From Acanthosoma haemorrhoidale (lineage: Eukaryota; Arthropoda; Insecta; Hemiptera; Acanthosomatidae), in contig CAKNEZ010000017.1 in NCBI GenBank assembly GCA_930367205.1, forward strand, positions 186,001 through 250,000: 64,000 nt of DNA, given 5' to 3'. The notes under the pieces were generated by a model. It searched no databases and was not told the origin of the DNA. It worked only from the letters and a program-made list of their open reading frames with translations. This document shows, in pieces, positions 46,817 through 59,213 of the stretch; the first letter of the stretch is position 1; the number at the start of each line of letters is the position of its first letter. Position numbers and translations under genes: made by a program.

Positions 46817-49795
46817 TCTTAGAACATAGGTTAGGATCTTGTTGGAACAGAGGTTTAACAAAGAGAGTCTAGGTATAGATCGTATTGTAACTAAGGTGTG
46901 ACAGTAAGAACCTAGGTTTAGATCGCGTTGAAACAGAAGTCTGACATTTAGAGTCTAGGTTTAGATCGTGATGGAACCAAGGTGTGACAGTTTAAGCCTA
47001 GGTTTTGTGCGTGTTGGAAAAAACGTGTAACAGTGAGAGTCTAGGTTTAGATTGTGTTGGAACAGAGGTGTGACAGTAATAGTCTAGGTTAGGATCTTGT
47101 TGGAACAGAGGTGTGACGGTTATAATCTAACTTTAGAGCGTGTTGGAACAGAAGTGTATCAGTTAGAGCCTAAGTTTGGATATTTTTGGCACAGAGGTGT
47201 GACAGTGAGAGTCTAGGTTTAGATGGTGTTGGCACAGAGGTGTGACAGTGAGAGTCTAGGTTTAGAGAGTGTTGGAACAAAGGTGTGACAGTAAGAACCT
47301 AGGTTTGGATCGTGTTTAATTAGTAGTGTGACAATTAAAGTCTATGTTGAGATTGTGCTGGAACAGGGGTGTGTTACAGTAATAGTCTAGGTTTAGAGGG
47401 TGCTGAAACATAGGTGTGACAGTTAGATCATAGGTTATGATCATGTTGAAACAGAGGGGTGTCACTAAGATCCAAGGATTAGGTAGCAATGGAACAAAAG
47501 TGTGACAGTGAGAGTCTAGGTTTGGATCTTGTTAGAACAGAAGTGTGACATTTAGAGTTTAGGTTTAGATTGTGTTGGAACAGGGGTGCTAAAGTAATAG
47601 TCTAGGTTTAGAGCGTGCTGAAACATAGGTGGGACGGTTAGAGCCTAGGTTAAGATCATGTTAAAACAGAGGGGTGTCAGTGAGATCCAAGGATTAGATA
47701 GCAATGGAACAAAAGTGTGACAGTTAGAGTCTAGGTTTAGGTCGTGTAGGAACCAAGGCGTGACAGTTTAAGCCTAGGATTTGTGCGTGTTGGTACAAAC
47801 GTGTAACAGTGAGAGTCTAGGTTTAGATCGTGTTAGAACAAAGGTGAGACGGTCAGAGTCTAGGTTTAGGTCGTGTAGGAACCGAGTTGTGGCAGTTAGA
47901 GTCTAGGTTAGGATCTTGTTGGAACAGAGGTTTGACAGTCATAATCTAGTTTTAGAGTGTGTTGGAACAGGAGTGTATCAGTTAGAACCTAGGTTTAGAT
48001 CGTGTTGAAACAGAAGTGTGACATTTAGAGTCTAGGTTTAAATCGTGATGGAACCAAGGTGTGACAGTTAGAGTCTATGGTTAGATCGTGTTCGAACTGA
48101 GGTGTGACAGTTAGAGTCTAGGTTTAGAGCGTGTTGGAACAAAAGTGTATCAGTAAGAGCCTAGGTTTGGATCTTGTTAGAACAGAGGGGTGTCAGTGAG
48201 ATCCAAGGATTAGATAGCAATGGAACAAAAGTGTGACAGTGAGAGTCTAGGTTTGGATCTTGTTAGAACAGAAGTGTGACATTTAGAGTCTAGGTTTAGA
48301 TTGTGTTGGAACAGGGGTGTTACAGTTATAGTCTAGGTTAGGATCTTGTTGGAACTAAGGTGTGACAGTTATAATCTAGGTTTAGAGCGTGTTGGAACAG
48401 AAGTGTATCAGTAAGAGCCTAGGTTTGGATCTTGTTAGAACAGAGGTGTGACAGTGAGAATCTAAGTTTAGATTGTTTTGGAACAAAGGTGTGACGCGTA
48501 AAGTCTAGGTTAGATTTAGTTGAAACAGAGGTTTGACAGTAATAGTCTAGGTTTAGATTGTGTTGGAACAGGGGTGTTACAGTAATAGTCTAGGTTTAGA
48601 GCGTGCTGAAACATAGGTGGGACAGTTAGAGACTAGGTTAAGATCATGTTGAAACAGGGAGTGTCAGTGAGATCCAAAGATTAGATAGCAATGGAACAAA
48701 AGAGTGACATGAGAGTCTAGGGTTAGAGCGTGTTGGAACAGAAGTGTATCAGTTAGAGCCTAAGTTTGGATCTTTTTGGAACAGAGGTGTGACAGCGAGA
48801 GTCAGGGTTTAGATGGTGTTGGAACAAAGGTGTGACGGGTAAAGTCTAGGTTTAGATTTAGTTGAAACAGAGGTGTGACAGTAATAGTCTAGGTTAGGAT
48901 CTTGTTGGAACAGAGGTGTGACAGTTATAATCTAGGTTTAGAGCGTGTTGGAACAGAAGTGTATCTGTAAGAGCCTTGGTTTGGATCTTGTTAGAAGAAA
49001 AGTGTGACATTTAGAGTCTAGGTTTAGATTGTGTTGGAACAGGGGTGTTACAGTAATAGTCTAGGTTTGGATCTTGTTAGAACAGAGGGGTGTCAGTGAG
49101 ATCCAAGGATTAGATAGCAATGGAATAAAGGTGTGACGGGTAAAGTCTAGGTTTATATTTAGGTGAAACAGAGGTGTGACAGTAATAGTCTAGGTTAGGA
49201 TCTTGTTGGAACAGAGGTGTGAGAGTAACAATATAGGTTTAGAGCGTGTTGGAACAGAAGTGTATCAGTAAGAGCCTAGGTTTGGATCTTGTTAGAACAG
49301 AAGTGTGACATTTAGAGTCTAGGTTTAGATTGTGTTGGAACAAAGGTGTGACGAGTTATGTCTAGGTTTAGATTTAGTTGGAACAGAGGTGTGACAGTAA
49401 TAGTCTAGGTTAGGATCTTGTTGGAACAGAGGTGTGACGGTTATAATCTAACTTTAGAGCGTGTTGGAACAGAAGTGTATCAGTAAGAGCCTAGGTTTGG
49501 ATCTTGTTAGAACAGAAGTGTGACATTTAGAGTCTAGGTTTAGATTGTGTTGGAACAAAGGTGTGACGAGTAAAGTCTAGGTTTAGATTTAGTTGGAGCA
49601 GATGTGTATCAGTAAGAACCTAGGTTTGGATCTTGTTAGAACAGAAGTGTGACATTTAGAGTCTAGGTTTAGATTGTGTTGGAACAGGGGTGTTACAGTA
49701 ATAGTCTAGGTTCAGAGCGCTGTAAACATAGATGTGACGGTTAGATCCTAGGTTAAGATCATGTTGAAGCAGAGGGGTGTCAGTGAGATCTAAGG
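46817..49795 (+). repeat. L higher-order block, copy 4
   Basis: Full L order: GTCTTAGAACATAGG (46817), GTTTAATTAG (47314), GTGCTAAAG (47586), TCTAAGTTTAGATTG (48461), then ATTAGGTAGAAATG at 49796. It is 11995 bp from copy 3 and 20482 bp from copy 2; both offsets cross the gap, so they depend on the nominal 500 N. Confidence 0.85.
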
Positions 49796-52700
49796 ATTAG
49801 GTAGAAATGAAACAAAAGTGTGACAGTGAGAGTCTAGGTATAGATCGTGTTGAAACAGAAGTGTGACATTTAGAGTCGAGGTTTAGAGTGTGATAAAACC
49901 AAGGTGTGACAGTTTAAGCCTAGGATTTGTGCGTGTTGGTACAAACGTGTAACAGTGAGAGTCTAGGTTTAGATCGTGTTAGAACATAGGTGAGAAAGTT
50001 AGAGTCTAGGTTTAGATCGTGTAGGAACCGAGATGTGACAGTTAGAGTCTAGGTTTAGATCGTGTTGGAACAGAGGTGTGACATTTAGAGTCTAGGTTTA
50101 GATTGTGTTGGAACCAAGGTGTGACAGTTAGAGTCTATGGTTAGATCGTGTTCAAACTGAGGTGTGACAGTTAGAGTCAAGGTTTAGAGCGTGTTGGAAC
50201 AGAAGTGTATCAGTAAGAGCCTAGGTTTGGATCTTGTTAGAACAGAGGGGTGTCAGTGAGATCCAAGGATTAGATACCAATGGAACAAAGGTGTGACGGG
50301 TAAAGTCTAGGTTTATATTTAGGTAAAACAGAGGTGTGAGAGTAACAATCTAGGTTTAGAGCGTGTTGGAACAGAAGTGTATCAGTAAGAGCCTAGGTTT
50401 GGATCTTGTTAGACCAGAAGTGATACATTTAGAGCCTAGGTTTAGATTGTGTTAGAACAAAGGTGTGACGAGTTATGTCTAGGTTTAGATTTAGTTGGAA
50501 CAGAGGTGTGACAGTAATAGTCTAGGTTAGGATCTTGTTGGAACAGAGGTATGACGGTTATAATCTAACTTTAGAGCGTGTTGGAACAGAAGTGTATCAG
50601 TTAGAGCCTAAGTTTGGATATTTTTGGAACAGAGGTGTGACAGTAATAATCTAGGTTTAGAGAGTGTTGGAACAAAGGTGTCACAGTAAGAACCTAGGTT
50701 TGGATCGTGTTTAATTAGTAGTGTGACAATTAAAGTCTATGTTGAGATTGTGCTGGAATAGGGGTGTGTTACAGTAATAGTCTAGGTTTAGAGGGTGCTG
50801 AAACATAGGTGTGACAGTTAGATCATAGGTTATGATCATGTTGAAACAGAGGGGTGTCACTAAGATCCAAGGATTAGGTAGCAATGGAACAAAAGTGTGA
50901 CAGTGAGAGTCTAGGTTTGGATCTTGTTAGAACAGAAGTTTGACATTTAGAGTCTAGGTTTAGATTGTGATGGAACCAAGGTGTGACAGTTAGAGTCTAT
51001 AGTTAGATCGTGTTCGTACTGAGGTGTGACAGTTAGAGTCTAGGTTTAGAGCGTTTTGGAACAGAAGTGTATCAGTAAGAGCCTAGGTTAGGATCTTGTT
51101 GGAACAGAGGTGTGACAGTTATAATCTAGGTTTAGAGCGTGTTGGAACAAAGGTGTGACGAGTTATGTCTAGGTTTAGATTTAGTTGGAACAGAGGTGTG
51201 ACAGTAATAGTCTAGGTTAGGATCTTGTTGGAACAGAGGTGTGACGGTTATAATCTAACTTTAGAGCGTGTTGAAACAGAAGTGTATCAGTTAGAGCCTA
51301 AGTTTGGATATTTTTGGAACAGAGGTGTGACAGTGAGATCCAAAGATTAGATAGCAATGGAACAAAAGAGTGACAGTAAGAGTCTAGGTTTAGATATTGT
51401 TGAAACAGAGGTGTGACGGTTATAATCTAGGGTAAGAGCGTGTTGGAACAGAAGTGTATCAGTTAGAGCCTAAGTTTGGATCTTTTTGGAACAAAGGTGT
51501 GACAGTAAGAGTCTAGGTTTAGATGGTGTTGAAACAAAGGTGTGACGGGTAAAGTCTAGGTTTAGATTTAGTGGAACAGAGGTGTGACTGTAATAATCTA
51601 GGTTAAGAGAGTGTTGGAACAAAGGTGTGAAAGTAAGAACCTAGGTTTGGATCGTGTTTAATTAGTAGTCTGACAATTAAGTCTATGTTGAGATTGTGCT
51701 AGAACAGGGGTGTGTTACAGTAATAGTCTAGGTTTAGAGGGTGCTGAAACATAGGTGTGACAGTTAGATCATAGGTTATGATCATGTTGAAACAGAGGGG
51801 AGTCACTAAGATCCAAGGATTCGGTAGCAATGGAACAAAAGTGTGACAGTGAGAGTCTAGGTTTGAATCTTGTTAGAACAGAAGTGGGACATTTAGAGTC
51901 TAGGTTTAGATTGTGTTGGAACAGGGGTATTACAGTTATAGTCTAGGTTAGGATCTTGTTAGAACAGAGGTGTGACAGTTATAATCTAGGTTTAGAGCGT
52001 GTTGGAACAGAAGTGTATCAGTAAGAGCCTAGGTTTGGATCTTGTTAGAACAGAGGTGTGACAGTGAGAATCTAGGTTTAGATTGTGTTGGAAAAAAGGT
52101 GTGACAGGTAAAGTCTAGGTTAAGATTTAGTTGAAACAGAGGTATGACAGTAATAGTCTAGGTTAGGATCTTGTTGGAACAGAGGTGTGACAGTTATAAT
52201 CTAGGTTTAGAGCGTGTTGGAACAGAAGTGTATCAGTAAGAGCCTTGGTTTGGATCTTGTTAGAACAGAAGTGTGACATTTAGAGTCTAGGTTTAGATTG
52301 TGTTGGAACAGGGGTGTTACAGTAATAGTCTAGGTTTAGAGCGTGCTGAAACATAGGTGGGACGGTTAGAGCCTAGGTTAAGATCATGTTGAAACAGAGG
52401 GGTGTCAGTGAGATCCGAAGATTAGATAGCAATGGAATAAAGGTGTGACGGATAAAGTCTAGGTTTATATTTAGGTGAAACAGAGGTGTGACAGTAATAG
52501 TCTAGGTTAGGATCTTGTTGGAACAGAGGTGTGAGAGTAACAATATAGGTTTAGAGCGTGTTGGAACAGAAGTGTATCAGTAAGAGCCTAGGTTTGGATC
52601 TTGTTAGAACAGAAGTGTGACATTTAGAGTCTAGGTTTAGATTGTGTTGGAACAAAGGTGTGACGAGTTATGTCTAGGTTTAGATTTAGTTGGAACAGAG

Positions 52701-53107
52701 GTGTGACAGTAATAGTCTAGGTTAGGATCTTGTTGGAACAGAGGTGTGACGGTTATAATCTAACTTTAGAGCGTGTTGGAACAGAAGTGTATCAGTAAGA
52801 GCCTAGGTTTGGATCTTGTTAGAACAGAAGTGTGACATTTAGAGTCTAGGTTTAGATTGTGTTGGAACAAAGGTGTGACGAGTAAAGTCTAGGTTTAGAT
52901 TTAGTTGGAGCAGATGTGTATCAGTAAGAACCTAGGTTTGGATCTTGTTAGAACAGAAGTGTGACATTTAGAGTCTAGGTTTAGATTGTGTTGGAACAGG
53001 GGTGTTACAGTAATAGTCTAGGTTCAGAGCGCTGTAAACATAGATGTGACGGTTAGATCCTAGGTTAAGATCATGTTGAAGCAGAGGGGTGTCAGTGAGA
53101 TCTAAGG
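49796..53107 (+). repeat. Recombinant S block (3312 bp)
   Basis: S order with GTTTAATTAG at 50709 and 51656 (947 bp) and GATTCGG at 51818. At 52419-52438, inside a GATTAGATAGCAATGGAA stretch shared by two monomer types, GATCCGAAG of S passes into the GGTGTGACGGATAAAG and TATTTAGGTGAAAC monomers of the L core, which then run to 53108. Confidence 0.8.
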
Positions 53108-55659
53108 ATTAGGTAGAAATGAAACAAAAGTGTGACAGTGAGAGTCTAGGTATAGATCGTGTTGAAACAGAAGTGTGACATTTAGAGTCGAGGTTTAGAG
53201 TGTGATAAAACCAAGGTGTGACAGTTTAAGCCTAGGATTTGTGCGTGTTGGTACAAACGTGTAACAGTGAGAGTCTAGGTTTAGATCGTGTTAGAACATA
53301 GGTGAGAAAGTTAGAGTCTAGGTTTAGATCGTGTAGGAACCGAGATGTGACAGTTAGAGTCTAGGTTTAGATCGTGTTGGAACAGAGGTGTGACATTTAG
53401 AGTCTAGGTTTAGATTGTGTTGGAACAGGAGTGTATCAGTTAGAACCTAGGTTTAGATCGTGTTGAAACAGAAGTGTGACATTTAGAGTCTAGGTTTAAA
53501 TCGTGATGGAACCAAGGTGTGACAGTTAGAGTCTATGGTTAGATCGTGTTCAAACTGAGGTGTGACAGTTAGAGTCAAGGTTTAGAGCGTGTTGGAACAG
53601 AAGTGTATCAGTAAGAGCCTAGGTTTGGATCTTGTTAGACCAGAAGTGATACATTTAGAGCCTAGGTTTAGATTGTGTTAGAACAAAGGTGTGACGAGTT
53701 ATGTCTAGGTTTAGATTTAGTTGGAACAGGGGTGTGACAGTAATAGTCTAGGTTGGGATCTGGTTGGAACAGAGGTATGGCGGTTATAATCTAACTTTAG
53801 AGCGTGTTGGAACAGAAGTGTATCAGTTAGAGCCTAAGTTTGGATATTTTTGGAACAGAGGTGTGACAGTTATAATCTAGGTTTAGAGAGTGTTGGAACA
53901 AAGGTGTCACAGTAAGAACCTAGGTTTGGATCGTGTTTAATTAGTAGTGTGACAATTAAAGTCTATGTTGAGATTGTGCTGGAATAGGGGTGTGTTACAG
54001 TAATAGTCTAGGTTTAGAGGGTGCTGAAACATAGGTGTGACAGTTAGATCATAGGTTATGATCATGTTGAAACAGAGGGGTGTCACTAAGATCCAAGGAT
54101 TAGGTAGCAATGGAACAAAAGTGTGACAGTGAGAGTCTAGGTTTGGATCTTGTTAGAACAGAAGTTTGACATTTAGAGTCTAGGTTTAGATTGTGATGGA
54201 ACCAAGGTGTGACAGTTAGAGTCTATGGTTAGATCGTGTTCGTACTGAGGTGTGACAGTTAGAGTCTAGGTTTAGAGCGTTTTGGAACAGAAGTGTATCA
54301 GTAAGAGCCTAGGTTAGGATCTTGTTGGAACAGAGGTGTGACAGTTATAATCTAGGTTTAGAGCGTGTTGGAACAAAGGTGTGACGAGTTATGTCTAGGT
54401 TTAGATTTAGTTGGAACAGAGGTGTGACAGTAATAGTCTAGGTTAGGATCTTGTTGGAACAGAGGTGTGACGGTTATAATCTAACTTTAGAGCGTGTTGA
54501 AACAGAAGTGTATCAGTTAGAGCCTAAGTTTGGATATTTTTGGAACAGAGGTGTGACAGTGAGATCCAAAGATTAGATAGCAATGGAACAAAAGAGTGAC
54601 AGTAAGAGTCTAGGTTTAGATATTGTTGAAACAGAGGTGTGACGGTTATAATCTAGGGTAAGAGCGTGTTGGAACAGAAGTGTATCAGTTAGAGCCTAAG
54701 TTTGGATCTTTTTGGAACAAAGGTGTGACAGTAAGAGTCTAGGTTTAGATGGTGTTGAAACAAAGGTGTGACGGGTAAAGTCTAGGTTTAGATTTAGTGG
54801 AACAGAGGTGTGACTGTAATAATCTAGGTTAAGAGAGTGCTGGAACAAAGGTGTGACAGTAAGAACCTAGGTTTGGATCGTGTTTAATTAGTAGTCTGAC
54901 AATTAAGCCTATGTTGAGATTGTGCTAGAACAGGGGTGTGTTACAGTAATAGTCTAGGTTTAGAGGGTGCTGAAACATAGGTGTGACAGTTACATCATAG
55001 GTTATGATCATGTTGAAACAGAGGGGAGTCACTAAGATCCAAGGATTCGGTAGCAATGGAACAAAAGTGTGACAGTGAGAGTCTAGGTTTGAATCTTGTT
55101 AGAACAGAAGTGGGACATTTAGAGTCTAGGTTTAGATTGTGTTGGAACAGGGGTATTACAGTTATAGTCTAGGTTAGGATCTTGTTGGAACAGAGGTGTG
55201 ACAGTTATAATCTAGGTTTAGAGCGTGTTGGAACAGAAGTGTATCAGTAAGAGCCTAGGTTTGGATCTTGTTAGAACAGAGGTGTGACAGTGAGAATCTA
55301 GGTTTAGATTGTGTTGGAAAAAAGGTGTGACAGGTAAAGTCTAGGTTAAGATTTAGTTGAAACAGAGGTATGACAGTAATAGTCTAGGTTAGGATCTTGT
55401 TGGAACAGAGGTGTGACAGTTATAATCTAGGTTTAGAGTGTGTTGGAACAGAAGTGTATCAGTAAGAGCCTTGGTTTGGATCTTGTTAGAACAGAAGTGT
55501 GACATTTAGAGTCTAGGTTTAGATTGTGTTGGAACAGGGGTGTTACAGTAATAGTCTAGGTTTAGAGCGTGCTGAAACATAGGTGGGACGGTTAGAGCCT
55601 AGGTTAAGATCATGTTGAAACAGAGGGGTGTCAGTGAGATCCGAAGATTAGATAGCAAT
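53108..55659 (+). repeat. S block, truncated
   Basis: Parallel to the copy at 9721-12096: GACCAGAAGTGATAC lies 530 bp after the start landmark in both. GTTTAATTAG at 53935 and 54882, GATTCGG at 55044. Unlike the copy at 9721, the GATTCGG segment is retained. It ends at the same recombinant join. Confidence 0.82.
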
Positions 55660-57878
55660 GGAACAAAAGAGTGACAGTGAGAGTCTAGGTTTAGATCGTG
55701 TTAGAACATAGGTGAGAAAGTTAGAGTCTAGGTTTAGATCGTGTAGGAACCGAGATGTGACAGTTAGAGTCTAGGTTTAGATCGTGTTGGAACAGAGGTG
55801 TGACATTTAGAGTCTAGGTTTAGATTGTGTTGGAACAGGAGTGTATCAGTTAGAACCTAGGTTTAGATCGTGTTGAAACAGAAGTGTGACATTTAGAGTC
55901 TAGGTTTAAATCGTGATGGAACCAAGGTGTGACAGTTAGAGTCTATGTTTAGATCGTGTTCAAACTGAGGTGTGACAGTTAGAGTCAAGGTTTAGAGCGT
56001 GTTGGAACAGAAGTGTATCAGTAAGAGCCTAGGTTTGGATCTTGTTAGAACAGAGGGGTGTTAGTGAGATCCAAGGATTAGATAGCAATGGAACAAAGGT
56101 GTGACGGGTAAAGTCTAGGTTTATATTTAGGTAAAACAGAGGTGTGAGAGTAACAATCTAGGTTTAGAGCGTGTTGGAACAGAAGTGTATCAGTAAGAGC
56201 CTAGGTTTGGATCTTGTTAGAACAGAAGTGATACATTTAGAGCCTAGGTTTAGATTGTGTTGGAACAAAGGTGTGACGAGTTATGTCTAGGTTTAGATTT
56301 AGTTGGAACAGAGGTGTGACAGTAATAGTCTAGGTTAGGATCTTGTTGGAACAGAGGTATGACGGTTATAATCTAACTTTAGAGCGTGTTGGAACAGAAG
56401 TGTATCAGTTAGAGCCTAAGTTTGGATATTTTTGGAACAGAGGTGTGACAGTAATAATCTAGGTTTAGAGAGTGTTGGAACAAAGGTGCCACAGTAAGAA
56501 CCTAGGTTTGGATCGTGTTTAATTAGTAGTGTGACAATTAAAGTCTATGTTGAGATTGTGCTGGAATAGGGGTGTGTTACAGTAATAGTCTAGGTTTAGA
56601 GGGTGCTGAAACATAGGTGTGACAGTTAGATCATAGGTTATGATCATGTTGAAACAGAGGGGTGTCACTAAGATCCAAGGATTAGGTAGCAATGGAACAA
56701 AAGTGTGACAGTGAGAGTCTAGGTTTGGATCTTGTTAGAACAGAAGTTTGACATTTAGAGTCTAGGTTTAGATTGTGATGGAACCAAGGTGTGACAGTTA
56801 GAGTCTATGGTTAGATCGTGTTCGTACTGAGGTGTGACAGTTAGAGTCTAGGTTTAGAGCGTTTTGGAACAGAAGTGTATCAGTAAGAGCCTAGGTTAGG
56901 ATCTTGTTGGAACAGAGGTGTGACAGTTATAATCTAGGTTTAGAGCGTGTTGGAACAAAGGTGTGACGAGTTATGTCTAGGTTTAGATTTAGTTGGAACA
57001 GAGGTGTGAGAGTAACAATCTAGGTTAGGATCTTGTTGGAACAGAGGTGTGACGGTTATAATCTAACTTTAGAGCGTGTTGAAACAGAAGTGTATCAGTT
57101 AGAGCCTAAGTTTGGATATTTTTGGAACAGAGGTGTGACAGTGAGATCCAAAGATTAGATAGCAATGGAACAAAAGAGTGACAGTAAGAGTCTAGGTTTA
57201 GATATTGTTGAAACAGAGGTGTTACGGTTATAATCTAGGGTAAGAGCGTGTTGGAACAGAAGTGTATCAGTTAGAGCCTAAGTTTGGATCTTTTTGGAAC
57301 AAAGGTGTGACAGTAAGAGTCTAGGTTTAGATGGTGTTGAAACAAAGGTGTGACGGGTAAAGTCTAGGTTTAGATTTAGTGGAACAGAGGTGTGACTGTA
57401 ATAATCTAGGTTAAGAGAGTGTTGGAACAAAGGTGTGACAGTAAGAACCTAGGTTTGGATCGTGTTTAATTAGTAGTCTGACAATTAAGTCTATGTTGAG
57501 ATTGTGCTAGAACAGGGGTGTGTTACAGTAATAGTCTAGGTTTAGAGGGTGCTGAAACATAGGTGTGGCAGTTAGATCATAGGTTATGATCATGTTGAAA
57601 CATAGGGGAGTCACTAAGATCCAAGGATTCGGTAGCAATGGAACAAAAGTGTGACAGTGAGAGTCTAGGTTTGAATCTTGTTAGAACAGAAGTGGGACAT
57701 TTAGAGTCTAGGTTTAGATTGTGTTGGAACAGGGGTGTTACAGTTATAGTCTAGGTTAGGATCTTGTTGGAACAGAGGTGTGACAGTTATAATCTAGGTT
57801 TAGAGCGTGTTGGAACAGAAGTGTATCAGTAAGAGCCTAGGTTTGGATCTTGTTAGAACAGAGGTGTGACAGTGAGAA
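55660..57878 (+). repeat. Recombinant S block, copy of 37464-39682
   Basis: Identical landmark spacing to the block after the gap, including the private variants GGTGCCACAG, GTGTTACGG and CATAGGGGAGTC. GTTTAATTAG at 56517 and 57464, GATTCGG at 57626. Confidence 0.88.
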
Positions 57879-59213
57879 TCTAAGTTTAGATTGTTTTGGA
57901 ACAAAGGTGTGACGCGTAAAGTCTAGGTTAGATTTAGTTGAAACAGAGGTTTGACAGTAATAGTCTAGGTTTAGATTGTGTTGGAACAGGGGTGTTACAG
58001 TAATAGTCTAGGTTTAGAGCGTGCTGAAACATAGGTGGGACAGTTAGAGACTAGGTTAAGATCATGTTGAAACAGGGAGTGTCAGTGAGATCCAAAGATT
58101 AGATAGCAATGGAACAAAAGAGTGACATGAGAGTCTAGGGTTAGAGCGTGTTGGAACAGAAGTGTATCAGTTAGAGCCTAAGTTTGGATTTTTTTGGAAC
58201 AGAGGTGTGACAGCGAGAGTCAGGGTTTAGATGGTGTTGGAACAAAGGTGTGACGGGTAAAGTCTAGGTTTAGATTTAGTTGAAACAGAGGTGTGACAGT
58301 AATAGTCTAGGTTAGGATCTTGTTGGAACAGAGGTGTGACAGTTATAATCTAGGTTTAGAGCGTGTTGGAACAGAAGTGTATCTGTAAGAGCCTTGGTTT
58401 GGATCTTGTTAGAAGAAAAGTGTGACATTTAGAGTCTAGGTTTAGATTGTGTTGGAACAGGGGTGTTACAGTAATAGTCTAGGTTTGGATCTTGTTAGAA
58501 CAGAGGGGTGTCAGTGAGATCCAAGGATTAGATAGCAATGGAATAAAGGTGTGACGGGTAAAGTCTAGGTTTATATTTAGGTGAAACAGAGGTGTGACAG
58601 TAATAGTCTAGGTTAGGATCTTGTTGGAACAGAGGTGTGAGAGTAACAATATAGGTTTAGAGCGTGTTGGAACAGAAGTGTATCAGTAAGAGCCTAGGTT
58701 TGGATCTTGTTAGAACAGAAGTGTGACATTTAGAGTCTAGGTTTAGATTGTGTTGGAACAAAGGTGTGACGAGTTATGTCTAGGTTTAGATTTAGTTGGA
58801 ACAGAGGTGTGACAGTAATAGTCTAGGTTAGGATCTTGTTGGAACAGAGGTGTGACGGTTATAATCTAACTTTAGAGCGTGTTGGAACAGAAGTGTATCA
58901 GTTAGAGCCTAGGTTTGGATCTTGTTAGAACAGAAGTGTGACATTTAGAGTCTAGGTTTAGATTGTGTTGGAACAAAGGTGTGACGAGTAAAGTCTAGGT
59001 TTAGATTTAGTTGGAGCAGATGTGTATCAGTAAGAACCTAGGTTTGGATCTTGTTAGAACAGAAGTGTGACATTTAGAGTCTAGGTTTAGATTGTGTTGG
59101 AACAGGGGTGTTACAGTAATAGTCTAGGTTCAGAGCGCTGTAAACATAGATGTGACGGTTAGATCCTAGGTTAAGATCATGTTGAAGCAGAGGGGTGTCA
59201 GTGAGATCTAAGG
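57879..59213 (+). repeat. L core, 1335 bp, copy of 39683-41017
   Basis: The same 1335-bp span as the other cores. Two single differences from its partner were seen: GACAG here against GACCG near 40144, and ATCAGTTAGAG near 58901 against ATCAGTAAGAG. Confidence 0.88.
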
